From NCBI RefSeq assembly GCF_001435195.1, contig NZ_AZFQ01000036.1:1-64000 (forward strand): a DNA stretch of 64,000 nucleotides, in the 5' to 3' direction. This DNA is from Liquorilactobacillus satsumensis DSM 16230 = JCM 12392. Its GTDB lineage: Bacteria > Bacillota > Bacilli > Lactobacillales > Lactobacillaceae. The notes under the pieces are model-generated. The model was given only the letters and a program-made list of their open reading frames with translations. It had not been told where the DNA came from and did not search any database. Below are positions 46,021-54,844 of this stretch, one piece after another. The translations under genes were made by a program, and so were the position numbers. Positions within the stretch are counted from its first letter, which is position 1, and every line of letters begins with the position of its first letter.

Positions 46021-47946
46021 ATGTCATCTTTAGATAATGATATTATTAATTATTTACGTTCTAAATCACATATAAAAGCAAGGGACTTGGCAATGCTTTT
46101 AAATATAACGACTCGAACTGTGAGAAATCATATTAAAGTAATTAATCAGAAATTTCCAGGGCTGATACTGTCAAGTCAAAATGGGTATGCGATTAATAGT
46201 TCTAGACGTTATGACAGTTTGCCAAACAAGGAATTGAAAGACTTAACTCAAAATTCTAATGAGGAATATCTAACAATGTATCTATTGCGATCATCTGATG
46301 CCGGAGAAAGTATTTTTAATTTAGCTAATGATCTTTTTGTTTCAGAATCTCAATTAAGGTTAATTCTTAAGAGTTTAAAAAGATTTGTTGCTAAATTTAA
46401 TTTACAAATTAAGATCAAGCATTATCGTGTCTACTTGTTTGGTTCAGAACGTAATAAGAGAAAGTTGATTTTATCTTTGCTGTATGGGAAGGGAAATTTA
46501 CAAGGTAATCTTAAGGATACTCTGCAAAAGCTTGTAGGCAATATCTCAATGGAAGTGTTGTACAAAACTATTAAAAATGTATGTGTTTCGCATCAAATTT
46601 ACCTGACACCTTATGTTATGGAAAATATAGTGATGCACTATGCCATCGCGATAGAGCGAATTAGGAATGGGAAACATGTTACTTTAGATCCAGCACTAAA
46701 CCATCTATCTTCTCAATCCGTTGAAGTTATATTAGCTTCAGAAATTATAAATAAACTTCCAAACAACATGCGTTTATATTTTTACCAGAGTGATATTGAA
46801 CAATTGGCAATTTTATTTATAGGAAACACGGTCAAGAATACAGCAAATAATGCAGTTGAAAAATTTGTAGCTGAAGATGTCGCGGTTGTTTTGCATCAGA
46901 CTTTGAAGGATGTGTCGGAAAATTTTCTAATCGAGTTGAATAAGCCGGAATTTTTTGATCGCTTAGCGTTGCACGTACAAGGCTTAGTAAACAGGTCTGA
47001 AAATGGGGAATTAATTAGTAACAGTAAGGCAATTGAGATTAAGATAACATATCCTATTATCTATGATATAGCAGTTTACATTGGATCTTGTTTGAGTTCT
47101 AAACTAAAAATCAAGTTCAATGATTCCGAAATAGCTTTATTGGCTCTGCATATTGGTGCATTTTTAGATTCTCCGGAAATAATAACGCAAAAATTAAAGG
47201 AGAAAGTATATATATTGGCCATTATTCCTGAATATAAGCAAATCTTGAATGATTTTATTTCTAAAATACAAAATCTTGATAATTCAGAAATTGAGTTGGA
47301 AGTAACAACAAACATTTTTAACCAATATAATTTTGACAAGTTTGACATAGTTATAGTTAGTGGGGATGACCAGAGAATTGGTGGGAACATAATTAATGTG
47401 CATCCTTTGCCAACTAGAAACGACTTGAAAAGAATTGAAGAGGTGGTAAAAAATATAATTAGCTCAAAGAAAACATTGAAATTAAATGAAATGATTAGTT
47501 GCTATTTATCTGCAGAGTTAGTAGAGTTTAATGAATTTAAAGAACCATTTTCAAAATTAAATTTTTTAAAATATGCAACTCAGATTTTAGAGAAAATGCA
47601 TATAGCGGATCGCCAATTTTTAAATGAATTACTGGAAAGGGAAAACATGTCGACAACAGCTTTTCCAACAGGTGTAGTTATCCCACATAGTATGCACATG
47701 AATGCATTAAAGACAAAAATATTAATTGTAAAGTTTGAAAAACCAGTTATATGGGGGGGTCAAAGAATCAAATTTGCATTTGTTGTAGCTCAAAATACTA
47801 AAGATGCACAGATATTTAATGATTTTTTTCAACAGTTGGTTGAGGTATTAAGTGATATTTACAATGTAGATATGCTATATAACTCTGAATCTTCTGATGA
47901 ATTATTGAATAAAATTTATCAATTTATGAAGAATAATCTTGATTAA
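46021..47946 (+). CDS. PRD-containing transcriptional activator (MtlR/LicR type)
   Basis: A 641-residue regulator. An N-terminal helix-turn-helix (HIKARDLAMLLNITTRTVRNH, about 18-38) binds DNA. Two PRDs follow (with YAIAIERI and LALHIGAFL near conserved His residues), then an EIIB-like region (about 395-485) and an EIIA-like C-terminus with the His in FPTGVVIPHSM. Such proteins activate PTS operons when unphosphorylated by their EII. ATG 46021 lies after GGAAGGTGGG; longer in-frame extensions overlap the GH1 gene. Confidence 0.9.
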   Translation: MSSLDNDIINYLRSKSHIKARDLAMLLNITTRTVRNHIKVINQKFPGLILSSQNGYAINSSRRYDSLPNKELKDLTQNSNEEYLTMYLLRSSDAGESIFNLANDLFVSESQLRLILKSLKRFVAKFNLQIKIKHYRVYLFGSERNKRKLILSLLYGKGNLQGNLKDTLQKLVGNISMEVLYKTIKNVCVSHQIYLTPYVMENIVMHYAIAIERIRNGKHVTLDPALNHLSSQSVEVILASEIINKLPNNMRLYFYQSDIEQLAILFIGNTVKNTANNAVEKFVAEDVAVVLHQTLKDVSENFLIELNKPEFFDRLALHVQGLVNRSENGELISNSKAIEIKITYPIIYDIAVYIGSCLSSKLKIKFNDSEIALLALHIGAFLDSPEIITQKLKEKVYILAIIPEYKQILNDFISKIQNLDNSEIELEVTTNIFNQYNFDKFDIVIVSGDDQRIGGNIINVHPLPTRNDLKRIEEVVKNIISSKKTLKLNEMISCYLSAELVEFNEFKEPFSKLNFLKYATQILEKMHIADRQFLNELLERENMSTTAFPTGVVIPHSMHMNALKTKILIVKFEKPVIWGGQRIKFAFVVAQNTKDAQIFNDFFQQLVEVLSDIYNVDMLYNSESSDELLNKIYQFMKNNLD

Positions 47947-47985
47947 AAAGATGGAGGATCCTCGAAAATAAAAAGAATTAAGAGC

Positions 47986-48567
47986 TTGATACTGACAATT
48001 AGTGGCAGTATTTTATCAGGAATTGGAATTGAATTGATTGTACTTGCAAATCATGGTGTTGATTCATTAAGTACGTTAATTTTGGGAATAATGAAACATA
48101 GTAATTGGGAGTTTGGAACTTGGAGTCAAATTTTAAGTATTATTTATTTAATAATTTCGTTAAGTGTGAATAGTAAAACTTTAGGGATAGGGAGCTTATT
48201 AAATGCATTATTGATTGGGCAAACTGTAAAATGGATTGATCCAGTCTTCAGAAAATCAATATCGTTAAATAGCTATTTTACTATGGCTTTTGGTTTTCTA
48301 ATTATGGCTTTTGGAACTTCGATGTATTTGAAAGGAAATCTGGGTTCTGGTCCGATGGAGGCAATGATGTATGCTGTATCTCAAGTTCTTAGAATGGATA
48401 TGGCGATGTCTAGGATCATTTTAGATGCTTTCAATGTTTTGCTTGGAATTTTCTTAGGAGCTACTTTTGGAATTGGAAGTGTACTCGCAATTTTTGGATT
48501 AGGTCCAATGATAAAAATATTTAATGGGCTGTGGAATAAAAAAATTTATTTTGCAAAGACTAAGTAA
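47986..48567 (+). CDS. YczE/YitT-like integral membrane protein
   Basis: A protein of about 193 residues with five hydrophobic segments, including GNLGSGPMEAMMYAVSQVL, the GxGPxD-like block of the YczE family. Function in the family is poorly known; some are linked to uptake or resistance. The only ribosome site (GGAGG, 47953-47957) lies upstream of codons AAA ATA AAA AGA, with no ATG, GTG or TTG at normal distance. Translation may start at ATA 47968 or at TTG 47986. It is probably cotranscribed with the regulator. Confidence 0.65.
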   Translation: MILTISGSILSGIGIELIVLANHGVDSLSTLILGIMKHSNWEFGTWSQILSIIYLIISLSVNSKTLGIGSLLNALLIGQTVKWIDPVFRKSISLNSYFTMAFGFLIMAFGTSMYLKGNLGSGPMEAMMYAVSQVLRMDMAMSRIILDAFNVLLGIFLGATFGIGSVLAIFGLGPMIKIFNGLWNKKIYFAKTK

Positions 48568-48723
48568 TCCAATTTATGCTGTTGCAGCGGTGTGCATATT
48601 ATTCAAAGCTGCTTAAGTTCCATAGGATTAGCTTTTATTGTACTATTATTAGAGATGATTGCTAATGGAATTATGCAATAGTCAAGCAGGTTAGGCATCG
48701 CTTTTCCAAAGGAGTGGAATCTT
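48568..48723. other. Short gap with a possible degraded hydrophobic frame
   Basis: A 29-codon frame from GTG 48592 to 48681 encodes a hydrophobic peptide (LAFIVLLLEMIANGIMQ at its end) without a good ribosome site. It could be a gene remnant. Nothing else is seen. Confidence 0.3.
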
Positions 48724-48870
48724 ATGAAATATCTGATTTTCGCAGTTGAAGTAGTTTTATTGGTGCTTTGGTGGGGCTTTACTGCGGTATCTGTGCTCGG
48801 TAAAATCATTGGAACGGTGGTTATTATTGGAATCTCGCAGGGAATGCATATTTTACTTAAGGCAAGATAG
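48724..48870 (+). CDS. Small hydrophobic protein (48 residues)
   Basis: ATG 48724 follows AAAGGAGTGG (GGAG at 48711-48714) at nine bases. The 48-residue product starts MKYLIFAVEVVLLVLWWGF and has two membrane segments separated by a single Lys, ending in LLKAR. Frame and site are convincing, but no family is recognised. It lies downstream of the YczE-like gene and may be in the same transcript. Confidence 0.55.
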   Translation: MKYLIFAVEVVLLVLWWGFTAVSVLGKIIGTVVIIGISQGMHILLKAR

Positions 48871-49021
48871 ATTAGGGTAATAGTTCAGAATATCGGAATA
48901 TTTTACAAAGCCACTTTTTAGTTTAGGAGCAGTTTTCAGGTAGCTTAAGGTTAAGTGCTAGTTCAAAGCGAAGAGTGGGACAAAAGGCATTTAGTTGGTG
49001 AGAATTAACAGTGTAGTCAAC

Positions 49022-49097
49022 TGACTTATGGAACACGTTTATCCGGAATAAAAGAGGGACTGTGACAAAATTTAACTTTTGTCACAGCCCCTTTTAA
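49022..49097 (+). repeat. Hairpin repeat element, copy 3 (tail only)
   Basis: GACTTATGGAACACGTTT, ATCCGGAATAAA and the hairpin with TGTGACAAAATTTAACTTTT match 18415-18487. The first two thirds of the element, including one terminal repeat, are missing. The hairpin sequence differs from copy 2 by compensating changes (CTGTGAC/GTCACAG versus CAGTGAC/GTCACTG). Confidence 0.85.
49056..49095 (+). terminator. Rho-independent terminator in repeat copy 3
   Basis: GGGACTGTGACAAAA (49056-49070) pairs with TTTTGTCACAGCCC (49077-49090), and CTTTT follows. It ends transcription from the regulator and YczE-like side. Confidence 0.85.
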
Positions 49098-49249
49098 AAT
49101 GATTGGGAAAGGGTACTTAGTTTAAAAAGTAATCTTGCTACCAAGTATAGTAATTCATTACGTAGCTTTTGAAGATGCTATAACAGAAGTTTTGAACAGT
49201 TGGATAAGTTTGGAAGGCACGTTTCTTTTATTGCCAGTTAAAATAAATT

Positions 49250-49264
49250 TTGAAAACGATATCA
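49250..49264 (+). promoter_or_regulatory. Catabolite-responsive element (cre) upstream of the LacI gene
   Basis: TTGAAAACGATATCA matches the cre consensus at all fixed bases. It lies just upstream of a TTGACA box at 49273-49278 that could be the -35 of the LacI gene, with a weak -10 (TAACCT, 49295-49300). An upstream position allows activation or repression. Confidence 0.65.
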
Positions 49265-49338
49265 AATTCTATTGACAATCTAATTTTAATGCTGTAACCT
49301 TTACTTTGTGATAGCGGTAACTTGTAGGAGGTGATATT

Positions 49339-50346
49339 TTGGCAACGATTTCAGACGTTGCACGCTTAGCAGGCCTTTCAGTTTCAACTGTTTCTCGTGT
49401 GATTAATAATAACCCGCATGTCATTCCCAAAAAGAGAAAACTGATTGAGGATGCAATGCAGCAGCTCGGATATGTTCCGCGACCAGCAGCGCGTCAGCTG
49501 CGCGGTTCCAGTACTAATACGATGGCAGTTACGATTCCGCGAATTGTCAATCCGTTCTTTTCGTACCTGGTAGATGCGATCGAAAGAACACTTGACGAAG
49601 CAGGCTACACCACGATCATTGTCCAGACCTTTAGTCGTCCTGAAGAAGAATTGACAGCGCTTAAGATGTTGCGCAATCAGCAAGTTGACGGCGTGATCCT
49701 CTGTTCAATTGAAAACCCATGGTCGGTTATTCAGCCTTATCTGCAGTATGGAAGGATCGTCTTAGTCAATGAATATCTTGCTGATGTACCCGTTCCGATT
49801 ATCAGGGCTAATCAGTATCAGGGTTTCTATAATGCTACCGAATTCTTACTGCAGCACGGCTATACAAAGCTTGCCTATGCTACTGGACGCAAGCAGGTTG
49901 CGCTGGCAGAAAACGGGGTCAATTTTGACTCAGATCGTTTTTCGGGTTTTCAGTCAGCTTTGAACAGTATTGGCAAAGTTCGCTTTAATCCTCATTGGTT
50001 GTTCACTAATGCACATACTGCAACGGATGGAAAACTGATCCTGCAAAAGATTATTGCAAGTCCAGATAAACCCGATGCCATTCTGGCAGGAAGTGATGAA
50101 GTTGCTCTAGGACTTCTAGAAGAAGCTCAGGCTCAGGGTGTCCAAATTCCGGCACAATTAGCGGTGCTGGGAGTCGATGATCAGCCGTCTTCAAGCTTTT
50201 TGAAGATCCCATTGACCACTATTCGGCAACCAGTTGATCAGATGGGATCTGCGGCAGCAAAAGCAATGGTGGCGGCATTGCAGGATCAAGCTGTGACTTT
50301 GCCGCAAATTTTTCCGCTTGAAATTGTTAAAAGAGCCTCAGTCTAA
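49339..50346 (+). CDS. LacI-family transcriptional regulator
   Basis: A 335-residue regulator, TTG start behind TAGGAGGTGAT. The helix-turn-helix TISDVARLAGLSVSTVSRVIN (3-23) and the hinge with ARQLRGSSTN precede a periplasmic-binding-like effector domain (about 60-330) with ILAGSDEVALGLLE and VLGVDDQ. It stands directly before a mannose-type PTS and GH13 gene, and an 18-base palindrome lies between them, so it most likely controls that operon in response to an alpha-glucoside. Confidence 0.92.
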   Translation: MATISDVARLAGLSVSTVSRVINNNPHVIPKKRKLIEDAMQQLGYVPRPAARQLRGSSTNTMAVTIPRIVNPFFSYLVDAIERTLDEAGYTTIIVQTFSRPEEELTALKMLRNQQVDGVILCSIENPWSVIQPYLQYGRIVLVNEYLADVPVPIIRANQYQGFYNATEFLLQHGYTKLAYATGRKQVALAENGVNFDSDRFSGFQSALNSIGKVRFNPHWLFTNAHTATDGKLILQKIIASPDKPDAILAGSDEVALGLLEEAQAQGVQIPAQLAVLGVDDQPSSSFLKIPLTTIRQPVDQMGSAAAKAMVAALQDQAVTLPQIFPLEIVKRASV

Positions 50347-50381
50347 AGAACATCAACATAACATGTTCTTTTGCAAAGCAA

Positions 50382-50399
50382 TTTGGTATCGATACCAAA
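50382..50399 (+). promoter_or_regulatory. LacI-family operator
   Basis: TTTGGTATCGATACCAAA is a perfect 18-base palindrome with the central CG typical of LacI-family sites. It sits in the untranslated leader just before the AAAGGAG site of the PTS gene. A short hairpin (GAACAT/ATGTTC, 50348-50368) followed by TTTTG separates it from the LacI gene. Confidence 0.8.
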
Positions 50400-50415
50400 A
50401 AGGAGATTGATAAAA

Positions 50416-50877
50416 ATGACAGTAGTTTTAGCAAGAATCGATCAGCGTTTAATCCATGGTTTAATTGTTAATCAGTGGGCCCAGAAGTTAAAGGTCAAAC
50501 GTTTCATGGTTGTCGATGATGAAATTAGTAAAAATGAAGCGATCAAAGACAGCATGAAGATGTCTAAACCCGCAGGCACAGGGATGTCGATTATTGACAC
50601 TCAAAAAGCAATTACTAATTTCAATGCCGGTAAATATGATACTCAGCGCGTCTTCGTCTTAGTAAAAGAGCCTGCAACTTTAATTAAGTTAATTGAAAAC
50701 GGAGTCGCAATTCCTAAAGTCGATCTTGGTATTATTTTTAATGAAAATGGGCGTAAACCGGTAACTAAATTTATTGCGTTGAATGATCAGGAACGTGCAG
50801 ACTTGGAGACTATTAAAGCTAAAGGTGTGCCTGTTGTAGTGCAATATGTACCGACAGATCCTGAAGAAACTTATTAA
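50416..50877 (+). CDS. PTS mannose-type EIIB
   Basis: A 153-residue EIIB of the mannose-fructose-sorbose family, with phospho-His14 in LARIDQRLIHGLI. The ATG at 50416 follows AAAGGAG; upstream in-frame codons overlap the operator. Works with EIIA at 52516. Confidence 0.93.
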   Translation: MTVVLARIDQRLIHGLIVNQWAQKLKVKRFMVVDDEISKNEAIKDSMKMSKPAGTGMSIIDTQKAITNFNAGKYDTQRVFVLVKEPATLIKLIENGVAIPKVDLGIIFNENGRKPVTKFIALNDQERADLETIKAKGVPVVVQYVPTDPEETY

Positions 50878-50894
50878 ATAGAGGGTGAATAAAA

Positions 50895-51689
50895 ATGTCT
50901 AGTATTGAAATTTTGCAGGATATCTTAATTATTCTTCTTGCTGGTTTTATGACTGTTGATCAAAACGGTCTGGTAATTATGTCATGGTTTCCAGTCATTG
51001 TAGGAATGATTACTGGTCTGATCATGGGTGACCTGCATACAGCACTTGTGATTGCGGGTACTTTCCAATTAATGATGTTGGGGGTTGCTGCACTTGGAGG
51101 AGCCTCCGCACCAAATTATGGCTTAGCCACGATTGTAGGCGCTTTCGTTGCTATTCGAACCGGGACTGGAATTAAAGCCGCCATTGCAGTGGGCTTACCG
51201 GTGGGGTTGATTGCAATTCAGTTGGAAGTGGTTGCCAGAATTATTTGTAACTTTTTGGCTCACAAAATGAAAACGGATAACCAGCAGCATAAATGGCAGA
51301 CAATGCGCCGCGAAGCTTGGTTAGGTCCAATCTTGTTCAGTCTGCAAACCGCAATTCCAACTTTGTTAGTCGTATTGGTGGGACCACAGTTTGTCAAATT
51401 CATTCTTAATGCGATTCCAACTTGGGTTACAAATGGCCTGACAATTGCTGGTGGCATGTTGCCAGTTGTCGGAATTGGAATGTTGATGCATTATATGCCA
51501 GTTAAAAAATTTCTGCCGTATATTATTGTCGGTTTCGTGCTTTCTGCGTATTTAAAAGTGGCCGTTTTAGGAATTGCATTATTAGGTTTTGCTGCTTCTT
51601 ACTGGTACTTTACCTCTGAGGCACGCAAGGTCAAAGAAGCTGTCACACAAGCAGCTGTTGATGAAGACGGGGAGAATTATGATGAGTAA
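50895..51689 (+). CDS. PTS mannose-type EIIC
   Basis: A 264-residue membrane protein of the ManY family with about seven segments. GDLHTALVIAGTFQLMMLGV and GGASAPNYGLATIVGAF match the conserved substrate region. It pairs with EIID to form the translocator. Its last eight bases overlap the EIID gene. Confidence 0.93.
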   Translation: MSSIEILQDILIILLAGFMTVDQNGLVIMSWFPVIVGMITGLIMGDLHTALVIAGTFQLMMLGVAALGGASAPNYGLATIVGAFVAIRTGTGIKAAIAVGLPVGLIAIQLEVVARIICNFLAHKMKTDNQQHKWQTMRREAWLGPILFSLQTAIPTLLVVLVGPQFVKFILNAIPTWVTNGLTIAGGMLPVVGIGMLMHYMPVKKFLPYIIVGFVLSAYLKVAVLGIALLGFAASYWYFTSEARKVKEAVTQAAVDEDGENYDE

Positions 51690-52503
51690 ACAAGAAAAGA
51701 GTGCTAATCCAAAGATTACCAAAAGAGATTTACGGCGTGCCGGCAGCCGCTACAACTTTATGGCTGTCAACTTGTTCAACTATGAATCACAAATGGGTCC
51801 TGCTGTTGCATGGGCACTTGCACCGATTCTTAGGAAAATCTATCCAGATGACGATGAGTATCAAGCAGCTTTGGACAATCACTTTAACTACTTTAATTCA
51901 ACAACTGTAATGTCCAGCATGATTTTAGGTGCAACAACTGCAATGGAAGAAAAGGACGGTCCGCAGGCCAAAGAAGCAGTTCAGTCTCTGAAAACTAGTT
52001 TGATGGGTCCATTAGCCGGAGTGGGTGACACCTTGGTATGGGTTTTGTGGCCGACGATTATTGGATCTATTTCCGGATATATGGCTTTACAAGGCAACCC
52101 GTTAGGCGCAATTATCTGGCTGATCGCTAATATAATTTTCTGGTTTGTTAAAGTTAAGTTATTTGAGGTTGGATATACCTCTGGTACAAAGCTGGTAACC
52201 TCCTTAGGCAGCAAAATGGTTCTGTTTACCGAAGCGGCTTCAATCATGGGCCTAAGTGTAGTTGGTGCTTTAATTGCGACAGTTGTTAAAGTCACTACTC
52301 CCTTAACATTTCAATTTGGTAAAGTTTCTTTAGCACTGCAAACGGGAGTCTTGGATAAAATTATGCCTGCATTGCTCCCAGCACTGCTGACATTACTGGT
52401 TTACAAATTACTTGATAATAAAAAATGGACCCCGACTCGAATCATTTTGCTGGTAATTGTAATTGCTTTAGCTGGTTCGTATTTCGGAATACTAAAAGCA
52501 TAG
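51682..52503 (+). CDS. PTS mannose-type EIID
   Basis: A 273-residue ManZ-family protein. MAVNLFNYESQMGPAVAWAL, FNSTTVMSSMILGATTAMEE and TSLMGPLAGVGDTLVW are family blocks. ATG 51682 is favoured over the preceding ATG 51679 by spacing from GGGGAG. A C-terminal membrane segment ends the chain. Confidence 0.93.
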   Translation: MSKQEKSANPKITKRDLRRAGSRYNFMAVNLFNYESQMGPAVAWALAPILRKIYPDDDEYQAALDNHFNYFNSTTVMSSMILGATTAMEEKDGPQAKEAVQSLKTSLMGPLAGVGDTLVWVLWPTIIGSISGYMALQGNPLGAIIWLIANIIFWFVKVKLFEVGYTSGTKLVTSLGSKMVLFTEAASIMGLSVVGALIATVVKVTTPLTFQFGKVSLALQTGVLDKIMPALLPALLTLLVYKLLDNKKWTPTRIILLVIVIALAGSYFGILKA

Positions 52504-52515
52504 GAGAGGTTAAAA

Positions 52516-52935
52516 ATGGAAAGAAAAATTATACTTGCATCACATCATCGTTTTGCTGCCGGCTTAAAAGATACAGTTGAATTTATTGCGGGGGACCTAG
52601 CTGAAAATAGAATTTCTACTCTGACAGCTTACTTAGATAATGCACCGATCAAAGAAACTGTAGCCGATTTAATGCAGACTTTCCCGGCATCAACTGAAGT
52701 AATTATTTTAACCGATATGATGGCGGGAAGTGTCAATCAAACGTTCTTTGGTTATCGACTCCGTGAACATACTCATCTTGTGAGCGGGATGAATTTACCA
52801 CTGGCTTTAGCATTTACTATGGAGCCACAGGATAATTATCTGACCGCTCAAAGAGTCCGTGAAATTGTCGCTGAGGCACAGCAAGCAGTGGTATACATCA
52901 ATGACATTAGAATTGGCGATGATGATGATGAATGA
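52516..52935 (+). CDS. PTS mannose-type EIIA
   Basis: A 139-residue EIIA with His10 in LASHHRFAAGL as the likely phosphorylation site and LTDMMAGSVNQ as the conserved Asp region. Placing EIIA last in the PTS, after EIID, is seen in several lactobacillar operons. The acidic end (DDDDE) is encoded by a GAT repeat that also carries the start of the GH13 gene. Confidence 0.9.
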   Translation: MERKIILASHHRFAAGLKDTVEFIAGDLAENRISTLTAYLDNAPIKETVADLMQTFPASTEVIILTDMMAGSVNQTFFGYRLREHTHLVSGMNLPLALAFTMEPQDNYLTAQRVREIVAEAQQAVVYINDIRIGDDDDE

Positions 52936-54637
52936 GATTCCATGGTGGAAAAAGAGTGTAGTTTATCAGATTTATCCGAAGAGCTTTTATGATGCTAATG
53001 GCGACGGAATCGGTGATTTGCAAGGAATTATTCAAAAGCTGGACTATTTGGTAGAATTGGGCGTTGATGTGTTGTGGTTGAATCCAATTTATCGTTCCCC
53101 TCAAGTCGACAATGGATATGATATTTCAAATTATCACGAGATAGAACCAGAACTGGGCACTATGGCCGATTTTAATGAATTGCTTGCAAAGGCACATGAA
53201 AAGGGTTTAAAAATTATTCTAGACTTGGTGGTGAACCACACTTCAGATCAGCATCCGTGGTTTAAACAGGCAAAACAAGCTAAAAATAATGCATACCATG
53301 ATTATTATATTTGGAAAAAGCCAGTCAAGCAGCAGGCACCGAATAACTGGGGTTCAAGTTTTGGAGGATCTGCCTGGACTTATGAAGCAGAGGTTGCGGA
53401 ATACTATCTTCATTTGTTTGCTAAAGAACAACCTGACTTGAATTGGGAAAATGAACAGGTACGGCGTGAGATTTATACTTTAATGCGTTTTTGGCTGGAT
53501 AAGGGAATTGATGGTTTCCGGATGGACGTAATTTCATTGATCTCCAAGGATCCCGCTTATCCAGATGGTCCAATTATTCAAAATAAGCAGTACGGCAGTT
53601 ACTATGCGGGAGCTGCAAATGGGCCGCGGGTGCACGAATATTTGCAAGAGATGAATCGTGAAGTGCTCTCGCACTATGAGATCATGACCGTTGGTGAGAC
53701 TCCACATACTACGGTTGAAGAGGCTACCAAATACACCGATGAACATAAGCATGAATTAAATATGGTTTTTCATTTCGACCACATGCACCTTGACTACGGT
53801 GAAAATGGCAAATTTTCAACTAAACGTTTTGCACTGAGCGCATTAAAACGAGTCTTCACCAAGTGGCAAGTAGGAATGGCGCAGCATAATGGCTGGAATA
53901 GCTTATATTGGAGTAATCATGATCAGGCACGGCCTGTGACACGTTTTGGAACGGATCAGCAAGAATATCGACAAGCTGCAGCTAAAATGCTGGGAACGAT
54001 CCTGCATATGCAGCAAGGAACACCGTATATTTTCGAAGGTGAAGAGTTGGGAATGACGAACGCTCGTTTTAATTCGATCGACGATTACAATGATATTGAG
54101 ACCAAGTCAGTCTACAAGGATTTCACTGAAAATAAACATCTAGGGTCAGACTACGCAATGGAAACGATTTATTTAAAGTCACGCGATAATGCGCGCACCC
54201 CGATGCCTTGGTCTGCAACCAAAAATGCAGGATTTACTACGGGTAAACCATGGCTTTTGCCTAATCCTAATTATCCGCAGATTAATGTGGAACAAGCACT
54301 TCGAGATCCAGATTCAGTGTTTTATTACTACCAGCAGTTAATTAAATTACGACATACGCTACCCATCGTGACAACCGGTAAATATCGCTTATTGCATCCA
54401 CAAGACGAACGTAATTATACTTTCTTACGCGAAACGGCCGAACAAGTCTTGTTTGTAACGGGAAACTTCACCGCACAAGCAGAGCAGCTTGAATTGCCAA
54501 CTTTCTTGGCAGGATTGGAAAATAAGTTAATTATCAGTAATTTTACAGCACCCCAAAGTACTTCAAAGACTGTCAACTTGCCAGCTTATGGAGCAGCGGT
54601 GTACTTGTTTACAAAAGAGTGTGACAAAAGTCGATAA
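52928..54637 (+). CDS. GH13 alpha-glucosidase, oligo-1,6-glucosidase type
   Basis: A 569-residue enzyme. The catalytic triad is Asp200 (DGFRMDV), Glu257 (TVGETP) and Asp332 (WSNHDQAR), at nearly the same positions as in Bacillus oligo-1,6-glucosidase, with DLVVNHTSDQH as region I. The Val after Asp200 is the residue associated with alpha-1,6 over alpha-1,4 cleavage. It starts at the last ATG of a GATGATGATG run and depends on coupling with EIIA, because no good site is seen. It may hydrolyse isomaltose- or isomaltulose-type sugars, perhaps 6-phosphorylated by the PTS. Confidence 0.9.
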   Translation: MNEIPWWKKSVVYQIYPKSFYDANGDGIGDLQGIIQKLDYLVELGVDVLWLNPIYRSPQVDNGYDISNYHEIEPELGTMADFNELLAKAHEKGLKIILDLVVNHTSDQHPWFKQAKQAKNNAYHDYYIWKKPVKQQAPNNWGSSFGGSAWTYEAEVAEYYLHLFAKEQPDLNWENEQVRREIYTLMRFWLDKGIDGFRMDVISLISKDPAYPDGPIIQNKQYGSYYAGAANGPRVHEYLQEMNREVLSHYEIMTVGETPHTTVEEATKYTDEHKHELNMVFHFDHMHLDYGENGKFSTKRFALSALKRVFTKWQVGMAQHNGWNSLYWSNHDQARPVTRFGTDQQEYRQAAAKMLGTILHMQQGTPYIFEGEELGMTNARFNSIDDYNDIETKSVYKDFTENKHLGSDYAMETIYLKSRDNARTPMPWSATKNAGFTTGKPWLLPNPNYPQINVEQALRDPDSVFYYYQQLIKLRHTLPIVTTGKYRLLHPQDERNYTFLRETAEQVLFVTGNFTAQAEQLELPTFLAGLENKLIISNFTAPQSTSKTVNLPAYGAAVYLFTKECDKSR

Positions 54638-54710
54638 AATTTCACTTTTGGCCCAACCTTAAATAGGCTCGATTTAGTAACGTAGTTTGGACTTGGAATA
54701 TTTCCAAACG

Positions 54711-54776
54711 ACACAAAAAAGCAGTTTACCGAATTTTAATTTTGACTTTCGGCAAACTGCTTTTTGAATTAGGAGT
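54711..54776. terminator. Bidirectional terminator
   Basis: AAAAGCAGTTTACCGAA (54717-54733) pairs with TTCGGCAAACTGCTTTT (54748-54764), with an A-run before and a T-run after. It lies between the converging GH13 and membrane-protein genes and can serve both. Confidence 0.85.
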
Positions 54777-54844
54777 ACAATTGTATTTTTCACAAAGTAA
54801 GGTAACTGCTAATTGTGTGTTGCTAAGTTGGATTCAACGCTTAT

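Larger units (their letters stand above)
48871..49338. other. Intergenic region before the LacI gene
   Basis: No gene is supported. It contains the tail-only repeat copy with terminator (49022-49097) and the cre and promoter-like boxes of the LacI gene (49250-49301). Confidence 0.6.

Noticed and set aside
48592..48681. 29-codon hydrophobic frame
   Set aside because: No usable ribosome site and no family. It is kept only as a note in the gap entry.
54618..54652. TGTGACAAAAGTC and ACTTTTG near the GH13 stop as a fourth repeat copy
   Set aside because: Only a few bases resemble the repeat hairpin and the flanks differ. It overlaps the coding end of the GH13 gene.
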